A stretch of 56,744 nt of DNA. It comes from an uncultured Pseudomonadota bacterium. GTDB lineage: Bacteria > Myxococcota_A > UBA796 > UBA9615. Location: positions 1 through 56,744 of the forward strand of contig CALAGR010000398.1 of NCBI GenBank assembly GCA_937891735.1, in the 5' to 3' direction. The first letter of the stretch is position 1. Each line of letters opens with the position of its first letter. The notes beneath the pieces are model-generated. The model saw only the letters and a list, made by a program, of their open reading frames with translations. It ran no database searches and was not told the DNA's origin. Position numbers and translations under genes: made by a program. Positions 35,156 to 43,374 of the stretch are shown piece by piece.

Positions 35156-36448
35156 ATGAGCAGGGTTCGCGTGGTCGTGACCGGTCTCGGTGTCGTGGTC
35201 CCCCATGGGGACGACATCGACACGGTGTACGCCAGAGTGATTCGCGGCGAGAACGAGTGCGGTCGCATCACCAAGTTCGATCCGACTGGCTACGACTGCC
35301 AGATCGGGTCGGAGGTGAAGTACGCGTTCGACGCCCCCGACATGGTCGGTCCGTACACCGTGCACAACGAGGCGCTGGCGTTTGTCGTCGGCGCGGCGGA
35401 CCGGGCGGTCCGGTACGCCGGCCTCACCGCAGCGACGGGCGATGCCCAGGATCGGCGCACCGTCGTGCTGTCCACGGGGGTCGGCCCCGCCAACATCGAC
35501 TTCCTGGGGCCGATCGCGCTGCGTCTGCACGGGGACGACAGCGATCCCTACACGTCGGACATGTCCACCTTCTACGCGCAGGCCCCCGACGAGCCGGAGG
35601 CCGTGGGCCTGGACGAGTTCCACCTGGACACGGCGGCTCCCGCCTGCGCCGTGCTCCTCGGTGCGGCTCACGTCTACAACACCGCCAGCGCGTGCGCCTC
35701 GGGCTCCCACGCCATCGCCGACGCCGCGGCCCTGATCGCTCGAGGCGAGGCCGACGTGGTCCTCGCCGGAGGTGTCTGCACCCCGGTGACGCGGGTGCTG
35801 GTGCCGGGCTTCGCGATGCTTCAGGCGCTGTCCACCCGCAACGACGATCCCGAGCACGCTTCGCGGCCCTTCGACGCGGGGCGGGACGGCTTCGTGATGG
35901 GCGAAGGCGCGGCCGTGATGATCCTGGAGTCCGAGGAGCACGCCAAGGCGCGGGGCGCCACGATCCTGTGCGAGCTCGCGGGGTGGGGATACAGCTGCGA
36001 CGCGTACCGCCTCACGGATCCGCAGCCCGAGGGCAAGGGCATGGCCCTGTGCATGGCCCGGGCCCTGGAGTCCGCCGGGGTCACGCCGGCGCAGGTCGAT
36101 CACGTCAACGCGCACGGGACGTCCACGGCGTACAACGACCGGGCCGAGACCCTGGCCATCAAGACGGCTCTCGGAGAGCACGCGTACTCGACGCCCGTGT
36201 CCTCCAACAAGTCCATGTTCGGGCACCTGATCCACGCCGCGGGGGCCCTGGAGGGCTGCCTGTCGGTCAAGACCATCCTCAACGGCGTCATCCCGCCCAC
36301 CATCAACTACACCGAGGCGGATCCGCTGTGCGATCTCGACTACGTGCCCAACGTGGCTCGTGAGGCCAAGGTGGACGTGATCCTGAAGAACTCCTTCGGC
36401 TTCGGCGGCATGAACGTGTCCGTCGTCTACCGCCGCTACGAGGCCTGA
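35156..36448 (+). CDS. beta-ketoacyl synthase, intact active site (KS5)
   Basis: The 430-residue FabF-type enzyme has Cys180 in NTASACASGSHAI, His in NAHGTSTAYND and Lys/His in KSMFGHLIHAAGA. The block GGVCTPVTR ... PGFAML ... ALSTRNDDPEHASRPFD is nearly the same as in KS7, so the two arose by duplication. It should extend acyl-ACP by two carbons. It sits 4 bp after KS4 and is followed after a single base by KS6, its predicted inactive partner. GAGTGAGG lies just before the ATG. Confidence 0.93.
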   Translation: MSRVRVVVTGLGVVVPHGDDIDTVYARVIRGENECGRITKFDPTGYDCQIGSEVKYAFDAPDMVGPYTVHNEALAFVVGAADRAVRYAGLTAATGDAQDRRTVVLSTGVGPANIDFLGPIALRLHGDDSDPYTSDMSTFYAQAPDEPEAVGLDEFHLDTAAPACAVLLGAAHVYNTASACASGSHAIADAAALIARGEADVVLAGGVCTPVTRVLVPGFAMLQALSTRNDDPEHASRPFDAGRDGFVMGEGAAVMILESEEHAKARGATILCELAGWGYSCDAYRLTDPQPEGKGMALCMARALESAGVTPAQVDHVNAHGTSTAYNDRAETLAIKTALGEHAYSTPVSSNKSMFGHLIHAAGALEGCLSVKTILNGVIPPTINYTEADPLCDLDYVPNVAREAKVDVILKNSFGFGGMNVSVVYRRYEA

Positions 36449-36449
36449 G

Positions 36450-37793
36450 ATGAGCACCACCTCCGAGCGCGTCGTCATCACTGGTTGCGGCGTCATGTCC
36501 CCCTTCGGGATCGGCGCCGCGGCGCTGTTCGATGGAATGTTGGCCGGGGAGAGCCGGGTAGCGGCCCTGGAGGGCCATCGCGGGTCGTTGCGTCCGGGCT
36601 ACGGAGGCGTGATCGCGGAGAAGCCGGCCAAGGTCATCCGCGACCTGCCCAACAGCCGCGAGATGCGTCCCGGCACGATGACGCAGTACACGTTCTTGTC
36701 CACTGCCGCCCTCGGCGACGCGATGCTGAACGCTGCGGTGCCGCTCGTGAACGAGGAGGGCCGCAAGGACCTGGTGCCGCCGTGGGAGGGCAGCCGAGGA
36801 CGCGGGGCCTACATCGCGAGCTACACCAACTCCGACAAGTTCGAGAAGTACGTGCGGTTCGCGCACCACGTCATCAGGCGGGCCGCGGACGGCGGCGCCG
36901 AGATCGACGACAGCCAGGTGCCCCAGGCGATCCGCAAGTTCACGGCGTTCGAGTTCCTCAAGCTGATGAACAACATGCCCACTGCCCACGCGGGCATCCA
37001 GGGGCGCTGCCGCGGGCCGGTGAACACCTTCCTGGGGACCCCCGCCGGAGGCCTGCAGGCCATCGGTCGGGCGGCCGCGGTGATCAAGGACGGCCTCGCG
37101 CAGCTGATGTACGCCGGCGGCGTCGGAAGCTCCGTGCACGATCAGATGATGATGGTGCGGGCCACCCGTGGGCTGAACAGCTCATCGGACATGCCCCCCG
37201 CGAAGGCGGGTCGGCCCTTCGACCGTGGCGCCACGGGCATCGTGCCCGGTGAGGGCGGCGGCATGCTGGTGCTGGAGAGCGAGTCGTCGGCGCGGGCCCG
37301 TGGCGCGACCATCCGCGCCGAGCTCGCCGGATATGGCGACTGGTTCGCCCCGCCCACCGCCAACCGCGGTCTGCCCGCGGGACCCGGCGGCATGGTGCGT
37401 GCGGCCCGCAAGGCCCTCGCCCAGGCTGGCCTGGAGGCGGCGGACATCGACGTCGTCACGGCCCTGGGGGAGAGCGACCTGGAGCTCGACGCCATCGAGG
37501 CCGCGGGCTTCGCCGAGATCCTCGGGCCGCGCGCGGCCGAGGTCCCGGTCCTCGCGCTGACGGCTCACATCGGCGCCTGCGAGGCCGGAGTCGGTCCCAT
37601 GTCCGCGGCCGTCGCCCTCATGGCGATGGAGCGGGGGATGGTGCCCGGCGATCTGAACCGCGAGGATCCCGTGGAGGGCTACCGCGGTCCCGTCTCGGCA
37701 GGACCGCGCACGATGTCCGTCCGAAACGTCCTCGTCTCGGCGATGACCCGCGAGGGGATCAACGCCGCGATCGTGTTGCGGCGCATGGAATAG
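36450..37793 (+). CDS. ketosynthase-fold protein without active site (KS6, chain-length-factor-like)
   Basis: The 447-residue protein has Pro198 where the Cys nucleophile should be (FLGTPAGGLQAI). The HGT site reads TALGESDLELD, and the last site reads TAHIGACEAGVG in shifted form. The rest of the fold is well kept (RVVITGCGVMSPFG; GEGGGMLVLESESSARARGATI). It is closest to KS8 and KS2, sharing RPGTMT near residue 73 and FLKLMNNMPTAH near 169-180. Proline at the nucleophile position would prevent any acyl transfer, so the protein can only be structural. It is predicted to pair with KS5. Confidence 0.88.
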   Translation: MSTTSERVVITGCGVMSPFGIGAAALFDGMLAGESRVAALEGHRGSLRPGYGGVIAEKPAKVIRDLPNSREMRPGTMTQYTFLSTAALGDAMLNAAVPLVNEEGRKDLVPPWEGSRGRGAYIASYTNSDKFEKYVRFAHHVIRRAADGGAEIDDSQVPQAIRKFTAFEFLKLMNNMPTAHAGIQGRCRGPVNTFLGTPAGGLQAIGRAAAVIKDGLAQLMYAGGVGSSVHDQMMMVRATRGLNSSSDMPPAKAGRPFDRGATGIVPGEGGGMLVLESESSARARGATIRAELAGYGDWFAPPTANRGLPAGPGGMVRAARKALAQAGLEAADIDVVTALGESDLELDAIEAAGFAEILGPRAAEVPVLALTAHIGACEAGVGPMSAAVALMAMERGMVPGDLNREDPVEGYRGPVSAGPRTMSVRNVLVSAMTREGINAAIVLRRME

Positions 37794-37819
37794 TCCGCAG
37801 CGGAGCGTTCAGCAGAGCG

Positions 37820-38389
37820 ATGACCGACGGTCCACATGACGCGGTCAATTGGCGGGTGGTCTTCGCGGGCCTCCTGCTCGCCGCGTCCCTGTGGATCCTG
37901 GCGCTCGGCGGATTCCAGCCCGGCGGACCGGGCACGTCGTCCGCACCCGAGTGGCATGTCAACGTCAACGGCGGGTTCAAGATCCGCCCGCCGCCGGAGT
38001 GGACACGCCGCACGGACGACCGCGACGGCACGCAGATCGCCCCTGCCGTGCAACCCACGACGGGCTTCGCGACGCTGATCGTGTCGGTGCGGCTGGCGTC
38101 GGACCCCGATCCCATGGCGTACCTCACCCAGGCCGCCGCGCGCCCTCCGGCGGGGCCCGTCCGGGAGCTGAAGTGGCTGTCCCTGGACAAGATCGTGATG
38201 GGAGACGGCCGGGAGGGGGCGCTGGGGGAGTTCGCCCAGGTGTATCGCGGCGCTCCGGTGCACGGCTGGATGGCCATCGCGGTCCGGGACGGACGGCTCG
38301 TGCAGGCGGTGGCCACGGTCCCCGCGGATCGTGCGGCGGCCTGGGGCCCGACCCTCATCGCCTCACTGCGCAGCCTGCAGGCCCTCTGA
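37820..38389 (+). CDS. small membrane-anchored protein
   Basis: The 189-residue protein has one N-terminal hydrophobic segment (WRVVFAGLLLAASLWILALGG) and a periplasmic domain of about 150 residues with beta-rich pattern (GFKIRPPPEWTRRTDD, then FATLIVSVRL). The lead-in GGFKIRPPPEW resembles the start of PsbP/DcrB-like domains of unknown function, but I cannot confirm it. It lies 26 bp after KS6 on the same strand, and may be the last gene of the ketosynthase operon. It converges on the receiver-PilZ-like gene with a 2-bp gap. Confidence 0.65.
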   Translation: MTDGPHDAVNWRVVFAGLLLAASLWILALGGFQPGGPGTSSAPEWHVNVNGGFKIRPPPEWTRRTDDRDGTQIAPAVQPTTGFATLIVSVRLASDPDPMAYLTQAAARPPAGPVRELKWLSLDKIVMGDGREGALGEFAQVYRGAPVHGWMAIAVRDGRLVQAVATVPADRAAAWGPTLIASLRSLQAL

Positions 38390-38391
38390 GG

Positions 38392-39363
38392 TCAGGAGCC
38401 CCTGGACGTGTCGGTGTGGGACAGCGCGCCCAGGTGGGCGAGGAACCGCCGCCAGAGCTCCGCGTGACGGTCGCCCTCGAGCCGGATCGTCAGGTGGTGC
38501 ACGGGGCCGTGTTTGTGCACCTCGACCACCGTGCCCTGCAGCCGCAGATCGAAGAACGCGTCCCCCTCGACCTGGGCGCGGATCAGCACCCGGGAGCCGG
38601 CCGGGGCGGTCAGCTTCTCCACCTGGAACTCGAGCTCGGACGGTCCGGCTTCGGTGACGACGCCGGACACCACGGTGCCCTCGGAGAAGATCGCCGCGTC
38701 GAACTCGCAGGGAAACCGCGTCTTGGCGATGGGCGCGGGCGGAGAGGGGCGTGGGGGACGCTGGCCGTCGCCGGGCCCGGGGCGGGGCGGCGCCGCAGGA
38801 GCGCTGCTCCGTTCGGAGGCGAGCCGCCTGGCCTCCTCGAGGGCCTCCAGGGGAAGCCCGGGGGAGCTCAGGTGCACCACGGCTCCCTCCTCGGGCGACC
38901 GATCCTGGTTGTACCGGGCGATCCGCTCCGGGTCCGCCGGGTGGGGCGGCACGATCTCGATGAAGTCCCGCAGTCCCTCCTGCAGCCGTGTGACCGTGAA
39001 GGGCTTGCGAACGAACGCCCACACCCGGCGGCTGAGCAGCGGCTTCTGCAGTCGGGCGGCGTCGCGGTACACCCCCGAGGCGACGAAGACGGGCAGGGAC
39101 TCGAAGTCGGGGATCTCCCGCGTCGCCTTGTCGAGGAAGGCGAATCCGTCGAGGCCGGGCATGTGCAGGTCGAGCAGCAAGGCAGCGGGCCGCTCCGCCT
39201 GCAGGTGCCGTAATGCCTCGAAGGCATCCCGAGCCACGCGGGTGCGGTAGCCGATGATGTGCAGCATGCCGCGAGCGACCTCGCGCGCGTCCGCGTCGTC
39301 GTCGATCACGAGGACGAGCGGCGCGAACGGCGAGGGCGGATTGATGATCGGTTGCGTCGACAT
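38392..39363 (-). CDS. response receiver domain protein with C-terminal PilZ-like domain
   Basis: The 323-residue protein begins with a CheY-like receiver: LVLVIDDDADARE with the acidic pocket at residues 21-23, phospho-acceptor Asp65 in LLLDLHMPG, and the conserved Lys in RKPFTVT. A Pro-rich linker (GPGDGQRPPRPSPP) follows. The C-terminal 110 residues (RFPCEFDAAIFSEGTVV ... RVLIRAQVEGDAFFDL) look like a PilZ-type beta-barrel. The RxxxR / D-x-S-x-x-G signature for cyclic di-GMP is not clear, so binding is doubtful. Such proteins in Myxococcota often act as output or adaptor proteins. It diverges from the histidine kinase gene and may be its partner. Confidence 0.75.
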   Translation of the reverse strand: MSTQPIINPPSPFAPLVLVIDDDADAREVARGMLHIIGYRTRVARDAFEALRHLQAERPAALLLDLHMPGLDGFAFLDKATREIPDFESLPVFVASGVYRDAARLQKPLLSRRVWAFVRKPFTVTRLQEGLRDFIEIVPPHPADPERIARYNQDRSPEEGAVVHLSSPGLPLEALEEARRLASERSSAPAAPPRPGPGDGQRPPRPSPPAPIAKTRFPCEFDAAIFSEGTVVSGVVTEAGPSELEFQVEKLTAPAGSRVLIRAQVEGDAFFDLRLQGTVVEVHKHGPVHHLTIRLEGDRHAELWRRFLAHLGALSHTDTSRGS

Positions 39364-39474
39364 GCTCGTCTTCTGATCGGGGGACCGCTCGAGTATCGCC
39401 TGCGGGAGCCGCTTCGGAAAGACGTCGCGCCCAGACGGGCTGTATGCTGACGGGCTCTGCGGGAGATTCTTGCG

Positions 39475-41208
39475 TTGGTGGATCTGGTTACGGTTGCCTT
39501 CGGGGCGGTGGGAGTCGCGGTCGCTGGCTCCCTGGGTTGGCTCGGAGGCTCGCGCCGCCGATCCAGCGCTGGCGCGTACGAGGCCCTCAGCAAGATGCCC
39601 CAGCCGGTGATCTGCATCGGGCCCGATGGCGCGCTCGTGGCTGCGAATGAGCGCGCCATCGCGCTTCTGGGCACGGTGCTCGACAAGCGGGACGAGCCCT
39701 TCACCCGGGAGGAACTCGTCCAGCGGGGGCTGCGCCTGCAGGACATCGAGGCGGCCCGGGTGGCGTACGGAGCCGGTCACCCGTTCAGCGCCCTGGTCGA
39801 GTTTCGCGCTGGTGAAGCCCTCCTGCGGCTCGCGGTCACCGTGGCCCCGGAGCCTCGCGGGGGGGCTGTTCTCGTGCTCCGGGACTACACCGCGGAGGCC
39901 GAGACCAAGCGGAAGATGGAGTGGGAGGTCGACCGCCTGGACACGGCGCGGCGCGGACTCGAGAAGCAGCTCGCGGACAGCACCGCGGACCTCACCCGGC
40001 TGTCGGAGCAGTACTTCGATCTGTTCGACAACGCGCCGGCCTTCTACATGCACCTCGACGCGAGCCAGCACATCATCGTGATCAACAGCGCCGGCGCCGG
40101 CGCCCTCGGCTACGAGCCGCTGGAGCTCAAGGGGCGTGTGGCCTTCGACCTCTTCGAGCCCGAGGACCGGCCGCGGCTCCGCAGGCTCCTGAACAAGCCC
40201 GAGGACCTGGATCCGACCAGCTCATCCGAGTTCCGGCTCATCGACCGCACCAACAAGACGATCACCGTCCTGCTGTCCGGGGCGACCGTTCCCGATGCAG
40301 AAGGCCGACCGGACCGCGAGACCCGCCTGACGCTGATCGACATCGGCACCATCAAGGAGCATCAGCTGCTCCTGCGCCGGATCTCGGCGGAGCTCGAAGA
40401 GCGCAACGCCGTGCTCGAGCTGAAGAACGAGGAAATCGCGCGCGCCGACAAGCTCAAGTCCGAGTTCCTCAACAACATCAGCCACGAGCTCAGGACCCCG
40501 CTGCACGCCGTGATCGGCTACGCCGAGCTGATCCACTCGGGCGGCTACGGGCCTACCTCGGAGCTGCAGCGGCACGGATCTGCGGGGATCCTCAAGCGCG
40601 GCGAGGATCTGCTCGGCCTCATCAACAACCTGCTCGACCTGTCCCGGATCGAAGCGGGACGCATGAACGTGATCATCGCGGCCTTCGATCCGGTGGCGGC
40701 CGTGCAGCATCCCCTCGAGACCACCTCGATGCTCGTGCGCAACAAGCGCGACCGGCTGAAGCTGAGGGTGATCGCCGAGGACGCCCCCCGTCTGGTGACG
40801 GGCGACGAGGACATGTTCAAGCGGGTCGTCATGAACCTGCTGTCCAACGCGTCCCGATTCACGGAGCGCGGGTCGATCAACGTGACCATCCGGCGCGACG
40901 GCACCCAGTACGTGACGGCGGTGTCCGATACGGGGGTCGGCATCTCCGAGGATGCGCAGAAGTTCATCTTTGACGAGTTCCGCCAGGTCGATGGCTCGAC
41001 CACGCGCGAACACGGAGGATCCGGGCTGGGGCTCGCGATCTGCAAGAGGCTGTGTGAACTGATGGGGGGCTCAATCAGCGTAACGAGCCGGGTCGGCCAG
41101 GGGACGACGTTCTACGTGCGACTGCCAATCCACGGAGAAGAGATCGTCGCCAAGGCCGACAACCGGGCTCGCGAGTGGACACGGCATGAGACCACCATCC
41201 AGCGATGA
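39475..41208 (+). CDS. PAS-domain sensor histidine kinase
   Basis: The 577-residue kinase has one N-terminal hydrophobic segment (about residues 4-25) and a first PAS-like domain (about 35-130). A coiled linker (RKMEWEVDRLDTARR) leads to a second PAS domain (about 175-290, DLFDNAPAFYMHLD). Then come the HisKA dimerisation helix with His337 in NNISHELRTPLH and an ATPase domain with NLLSNASRF, DTGVGI and GGSGLGLAI. All kinase motifs are complete. The start is TTG 39475 with GGGAG upstream; a GTG three bases later is possible. It overlaps the next response regulator by 23 bp, so the two are coupled. It lies in the middle of the ketosynthase locus and may control it. Confidence 0.9.
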   Translation: MVDLVTVAFGAVGVAVAGSLGWLGGSRRRSSAGAYEALSKMPQPVICIGPDGALVAANERAIALLGTVLDKRDEPFTREELVQRGLRLQDIEAARVAYGAGHPFSALVEFRAGEALLRLAVTVAPEPRGGAVLVLRDYTAEAETKRKMEWEVDRLDTARRGLEKQLADSTADLTRLSEQYFDLFDNAPAFYMHLDASQHIIVINSAGAGALGYEPLELKGRVAFDLFEPEDRPRLRRLLNKPEDLDPTSSSEFRLIDRTNKTITVLLSGATVPDAEGRPDRETRLTLIDIGTIKEHQLLLRRISAELEERNAVLELKNEEIARADKLKSEFLNNISHELRTPLHAVIGYAELIHSGGYGPTSELQRHGSAGILKRGEDLLGLINNLLDLSRIEAGRMNVIIAAFDPVAAVQHPLETTSMLVRNKRDRLKLRVIAEDAPRLVTGDEDMFKRVVMNLLSNASRFTERGSINVTIRRDGTQYVTAVSDTGVGISEDAQKFIFDEFRQVDGSTTREHGGSGLGLAICKRLCELMGGSISVTSRVGQGTTFYVRLPIHGEEIVAKADNRAREWTRHETTIQR

Positions 41209-41626
41209 CCCCCAGGCCTGGTCGGCGGCCGAGGGCGCCGGGATCCCCGAGAACGACAACGGGCCCCGGGTCCTCGTCGTCGAGGACGATCCCGCGATCC
41301 GCGAGGTGCTCATCACGACGCTTCGGCTGTCGGGCTACAAGGTCCGCGCCGCCTGCGAGGGCGACGCGGTCCTGCCCGTCGCGCTGGAGTTCCGTCCCCA
41401 GCTCGTGTTGATGGACTTGATGCTGCCGGGCACCGACGGCTGGGAGCTGACCCGCCGGATCAAGGCCCAGGAGGAACTCGGTCGCCCTCCGGTCATCGTG
41501 CTCTCGGCGCGGGTGCGCGAGGACGACCAGGCGCGGGCCATCGAGGCGGGGGCCAGCGAGTTCGTCGCGAAGCCCTGCCGCGCGGGGACCCTGGTGGAGG
41601 TGGTCAAGAAGTACCTGCCCGTCTGA
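41186..41626 (+). CDS. single-domain response regulator
   Basis: The 146-residue protein is a CheY-like receiver: VLVVEDDPAIRE gives the acidic pair, Asp77 in LVLMDLMLPG is the phospho-acceptor, and VAKPCRAG holds the conserved Lys. An unusual 27-residue N-terminal extension of mixed, non-structured sequence comes from overlapping the kinase end. There is no DNA-binding output domain, so it passes the signal to a protein partner rather than directly to a promoter. It is coupled to the preceding histidine kinase. Confidence 0.87.
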   Translation: MRPPSSDDPQAWSAAEGAGIPENDNGPRVLVVEDDPAIREVLITTLRLSGYKVRAACEGDAVLPVALEFRPQLVLMDLMLPGTDGWELTRRIKAQEELGRPPVIVLSARVREDDQARAIEAGASEFVAKPCRAGTLVEVVKKYLPV

Positions 41627-41649
41627 CCCGCGGGCCGGACGAGCGCGCT

Positions 41650-42471
41650 CTACCGGAGCCTGGCGTCCTTGCCGTAGGCCTCGTGCACCCACTCCTCGAA
41701 GTCGATGCCCAGGGTCATTCCGCCGTCTGCGACCATCATCTGGCCAACGACGTATCGGGACTCCGGGGCGGCCAGGAACGCCACGATGGGCGCCACGTCG
41801 TCCGGCTGGGCGACGCCGAGGCCGACGGTCTTCTTCTGCACGAAGCGGCGCACGCGGGGGCCGATCTCCCAGCGCTCCAGGATCCCCGTGTCCACGGTGC
41901 CGCAGCTGACGCCGTTGCAGCGCACGCCCTCCCGGATCCACTCCGACGCCATGTACTGCAGGAGGGAGTCCAGGCCGGCCTTGGCTGCGCCCACCGCGGC
42001 GAAGCCGGTGAACGCCGCCTGCGCGCCGACCGTGGACAGGAGCACGACGCGCCCGCTGCTCTGCTTGAGGAGGGGGTAGGCGGCCTTCGCCACCTCGAGC
42101 ACGGCGTCGAGGTGGATCGCGAAGGAGCGCTGCCACGTCTCGACGTCCATGTCCTCGAGCGCCTTGATCTCGGCGTTGCCGGCGGCGGGCACCAGCACAT
42201 CCAGCCGGTCGAAGTGCTCCGAGAAGGCCTTCAGCAACGTGCTGGCACCCTTGCGGTCGGTGAGATCGGCCTGCAGGGCGACGGCGCGGCCCCCGTCCCG
42301 CTCGATGGACCGGACCACCTCGTCGGCGAGCTCGGCCTGCTCGTTGTAGGCGACCGCGATGGCGGCTCCCTCCGCGGCGAGGCGCCGCGCCACGGCGGCG
42401 CCGATCCCCCGGCTCGCGCCGGTGATGAGCGCGACCTGGCCCTCGAACCGTCGGCACTGGATGGCGGTCAT
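41650..42471 (-). CDS. SDR-fold protein with catalytic Tyr replaced (SDR-C)
   Basis: The 273-residue protein keeps the cofactor site TGASRGIG and overall closeness to SDR-B, but the catalytic Tyr is Phe157 (GFAAVGAAKAG) with Lys164 retained at the Y-x6-K distance. The NAAFG block reads PAAGNAE, also changed. It should bind NAD(P)H but is unlikely to reduce a substrate by the usual mechanism. The upstream SDR-B gene overlaps its start by 4 bp (ATGA), and AAGGAGGT 6 nt before the ATG gives strong translation. A heteromer of one active and one inactive subunit, as known for some ketoacyl reductases, is a reasonable inference. Confidence 0.85.
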   Translation of the reverse strand: MTAIQCRRFEGQVALITGASRGIGAAVARRLAAEGAAIAVAYNEQAELADEVVRSIERDGGRAVALQADLTDRKGASTLLKAFSEHFDRLDVLVPAAGNAEIKALEDMDVETWQRSFAIHLDAVLEVAKAAYPLLKQSSGRVVLLSTVGAQAAFTGFAAVGAAKAGLDSLLQYMASEWIREGVRCNGVSCGTVDTGILERWEIGPRVRRFVQKKTVGLGVAQPDDVAPIVAFLAAPESRYVVGQMMVADGGMTLGIDFEEWVHEAYGKDARLR

Positions 42472-43316
42472 GCCGCACCTCCTTCGTCTGCGGCGAACTC
42501 GCTGCGATCCACGTTCTCGTCCATCCAGTCGTCGTAGTCGACGCCGAGCAGCAGCCCTGCCTCGGCCACGATGCTCTGCCCGATGATCCAGCGGCTCTCC
42601 TCGGTGCAGAGCCACACAGCGATGTCGGCGATGTCATGGGGCTGCCCCATGCGGCCCGCCAGGCCCTTCTTCGCGGTGAAGATGCGGACCGCCTCCGGGA
42701 AGCGGAACCAGTCGATGGCTCGCGTGTCCACGGGGCCTGCGGCGACCGAGTTCGCGCGGATCCCGTACTTGGCCCACTCGAACGCCATGTACCGGACCAG
42801 GGCCTCCATCGCGGCCTTGCTGCTGCCGATGGCGACGTAGGTGGGGTACGCGGTGTGCGCGCCGAGGGTGGAGGTGGCGGTGATGACGCCGCCCTTCCGC
42901 TTCAGCCAGGGCAGGGCGCCCTTCGCGGTGAGCATGGGCGACAGCACGTTGGTGTCGTAGGACGCGCGCCAGGACGCCCGTCCCATGCGCTCGACCTCGC
43001 CCATCGTGCCGAACGCCGCGTTGAGCACGAGCACGTCGATCTGGTCGAGCCCGGAGGCGACCTCCTCGAACATCGAGTCCACGCCGGCGGGCTTGCGCAG
43101 ATCGGACATGATCAGCTGCACGGTGCGGCCGGTCTTCCTGATCTCCTCGGCCGCTTCCTCGGCGTTGGCCTGATCCTTCTTGTACACGAGGATCAGATCG
43201 GCGCCGCGGGCGGCGAGTCGAAGGCTGATCTCACGGCCGATCCCGCGGGTTCCGCCGGTCACGAGGGCGACCTTTCCGCTGAGATCGCCGGGGTTGGTCG
43301 GGGCTGGGTGCAACAT
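42468..43316 (-). CDS. FabL-like short-chain reductase (SDR-B)
   Basis: The 282-residue SDR has TGGTRGIG for NAD(P)H and the catalytic Tyr160 and Lys167 in Y-x6-K spacing (YVAIGSSKAA), as in FabL/FabI enoyl reductases. NAAFGTMG is shared with SDR-A, and the two are clearly paralogues, with matching blocks SLRLA, RMG and DTRAIDWF-like ends. It should reduce enoyl- or ketoacyl-ACP intermediates. It is divergent from KS7, with a 58-bp gap containing the palindrome CCTCCGGAGG that also includes its ribosome binding site. It is coupled to the Phe-variant SDR-C by a 4-bp overlap. Confidence 0.88.
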   Translation of the reverse strand: MLHPAPTNPGDLSGKVALVTGGTRGIGREISLRLAARGADLILVYKKDQANAEEAAEEIRKTGRTVQLIMSDLRKPAGVDSMFEEVASGLDQIDVLVLNAAFGTMGEVERMGRASWRASYDTNVLSPMLTAKGALPWLKRKGGVITATSTLGAHTAYPTYVAIGSSKAAMEALVRYMAFEWAKYGIRANSVAAGPVDTRAIDWFRFPEAVRIFTAKKGLAGRMGQPHDIADIAVWLCTEESRWIIGQSIVAEAGLLLGVDYDDWMDENVDRSEFAADEGGAA

Positions 43317-43374
43317 GTCTCCTCCGGAGGGCGGCGGATGATACCTTCCCGCCCCGCTGACGGAAGGAGCTTGC

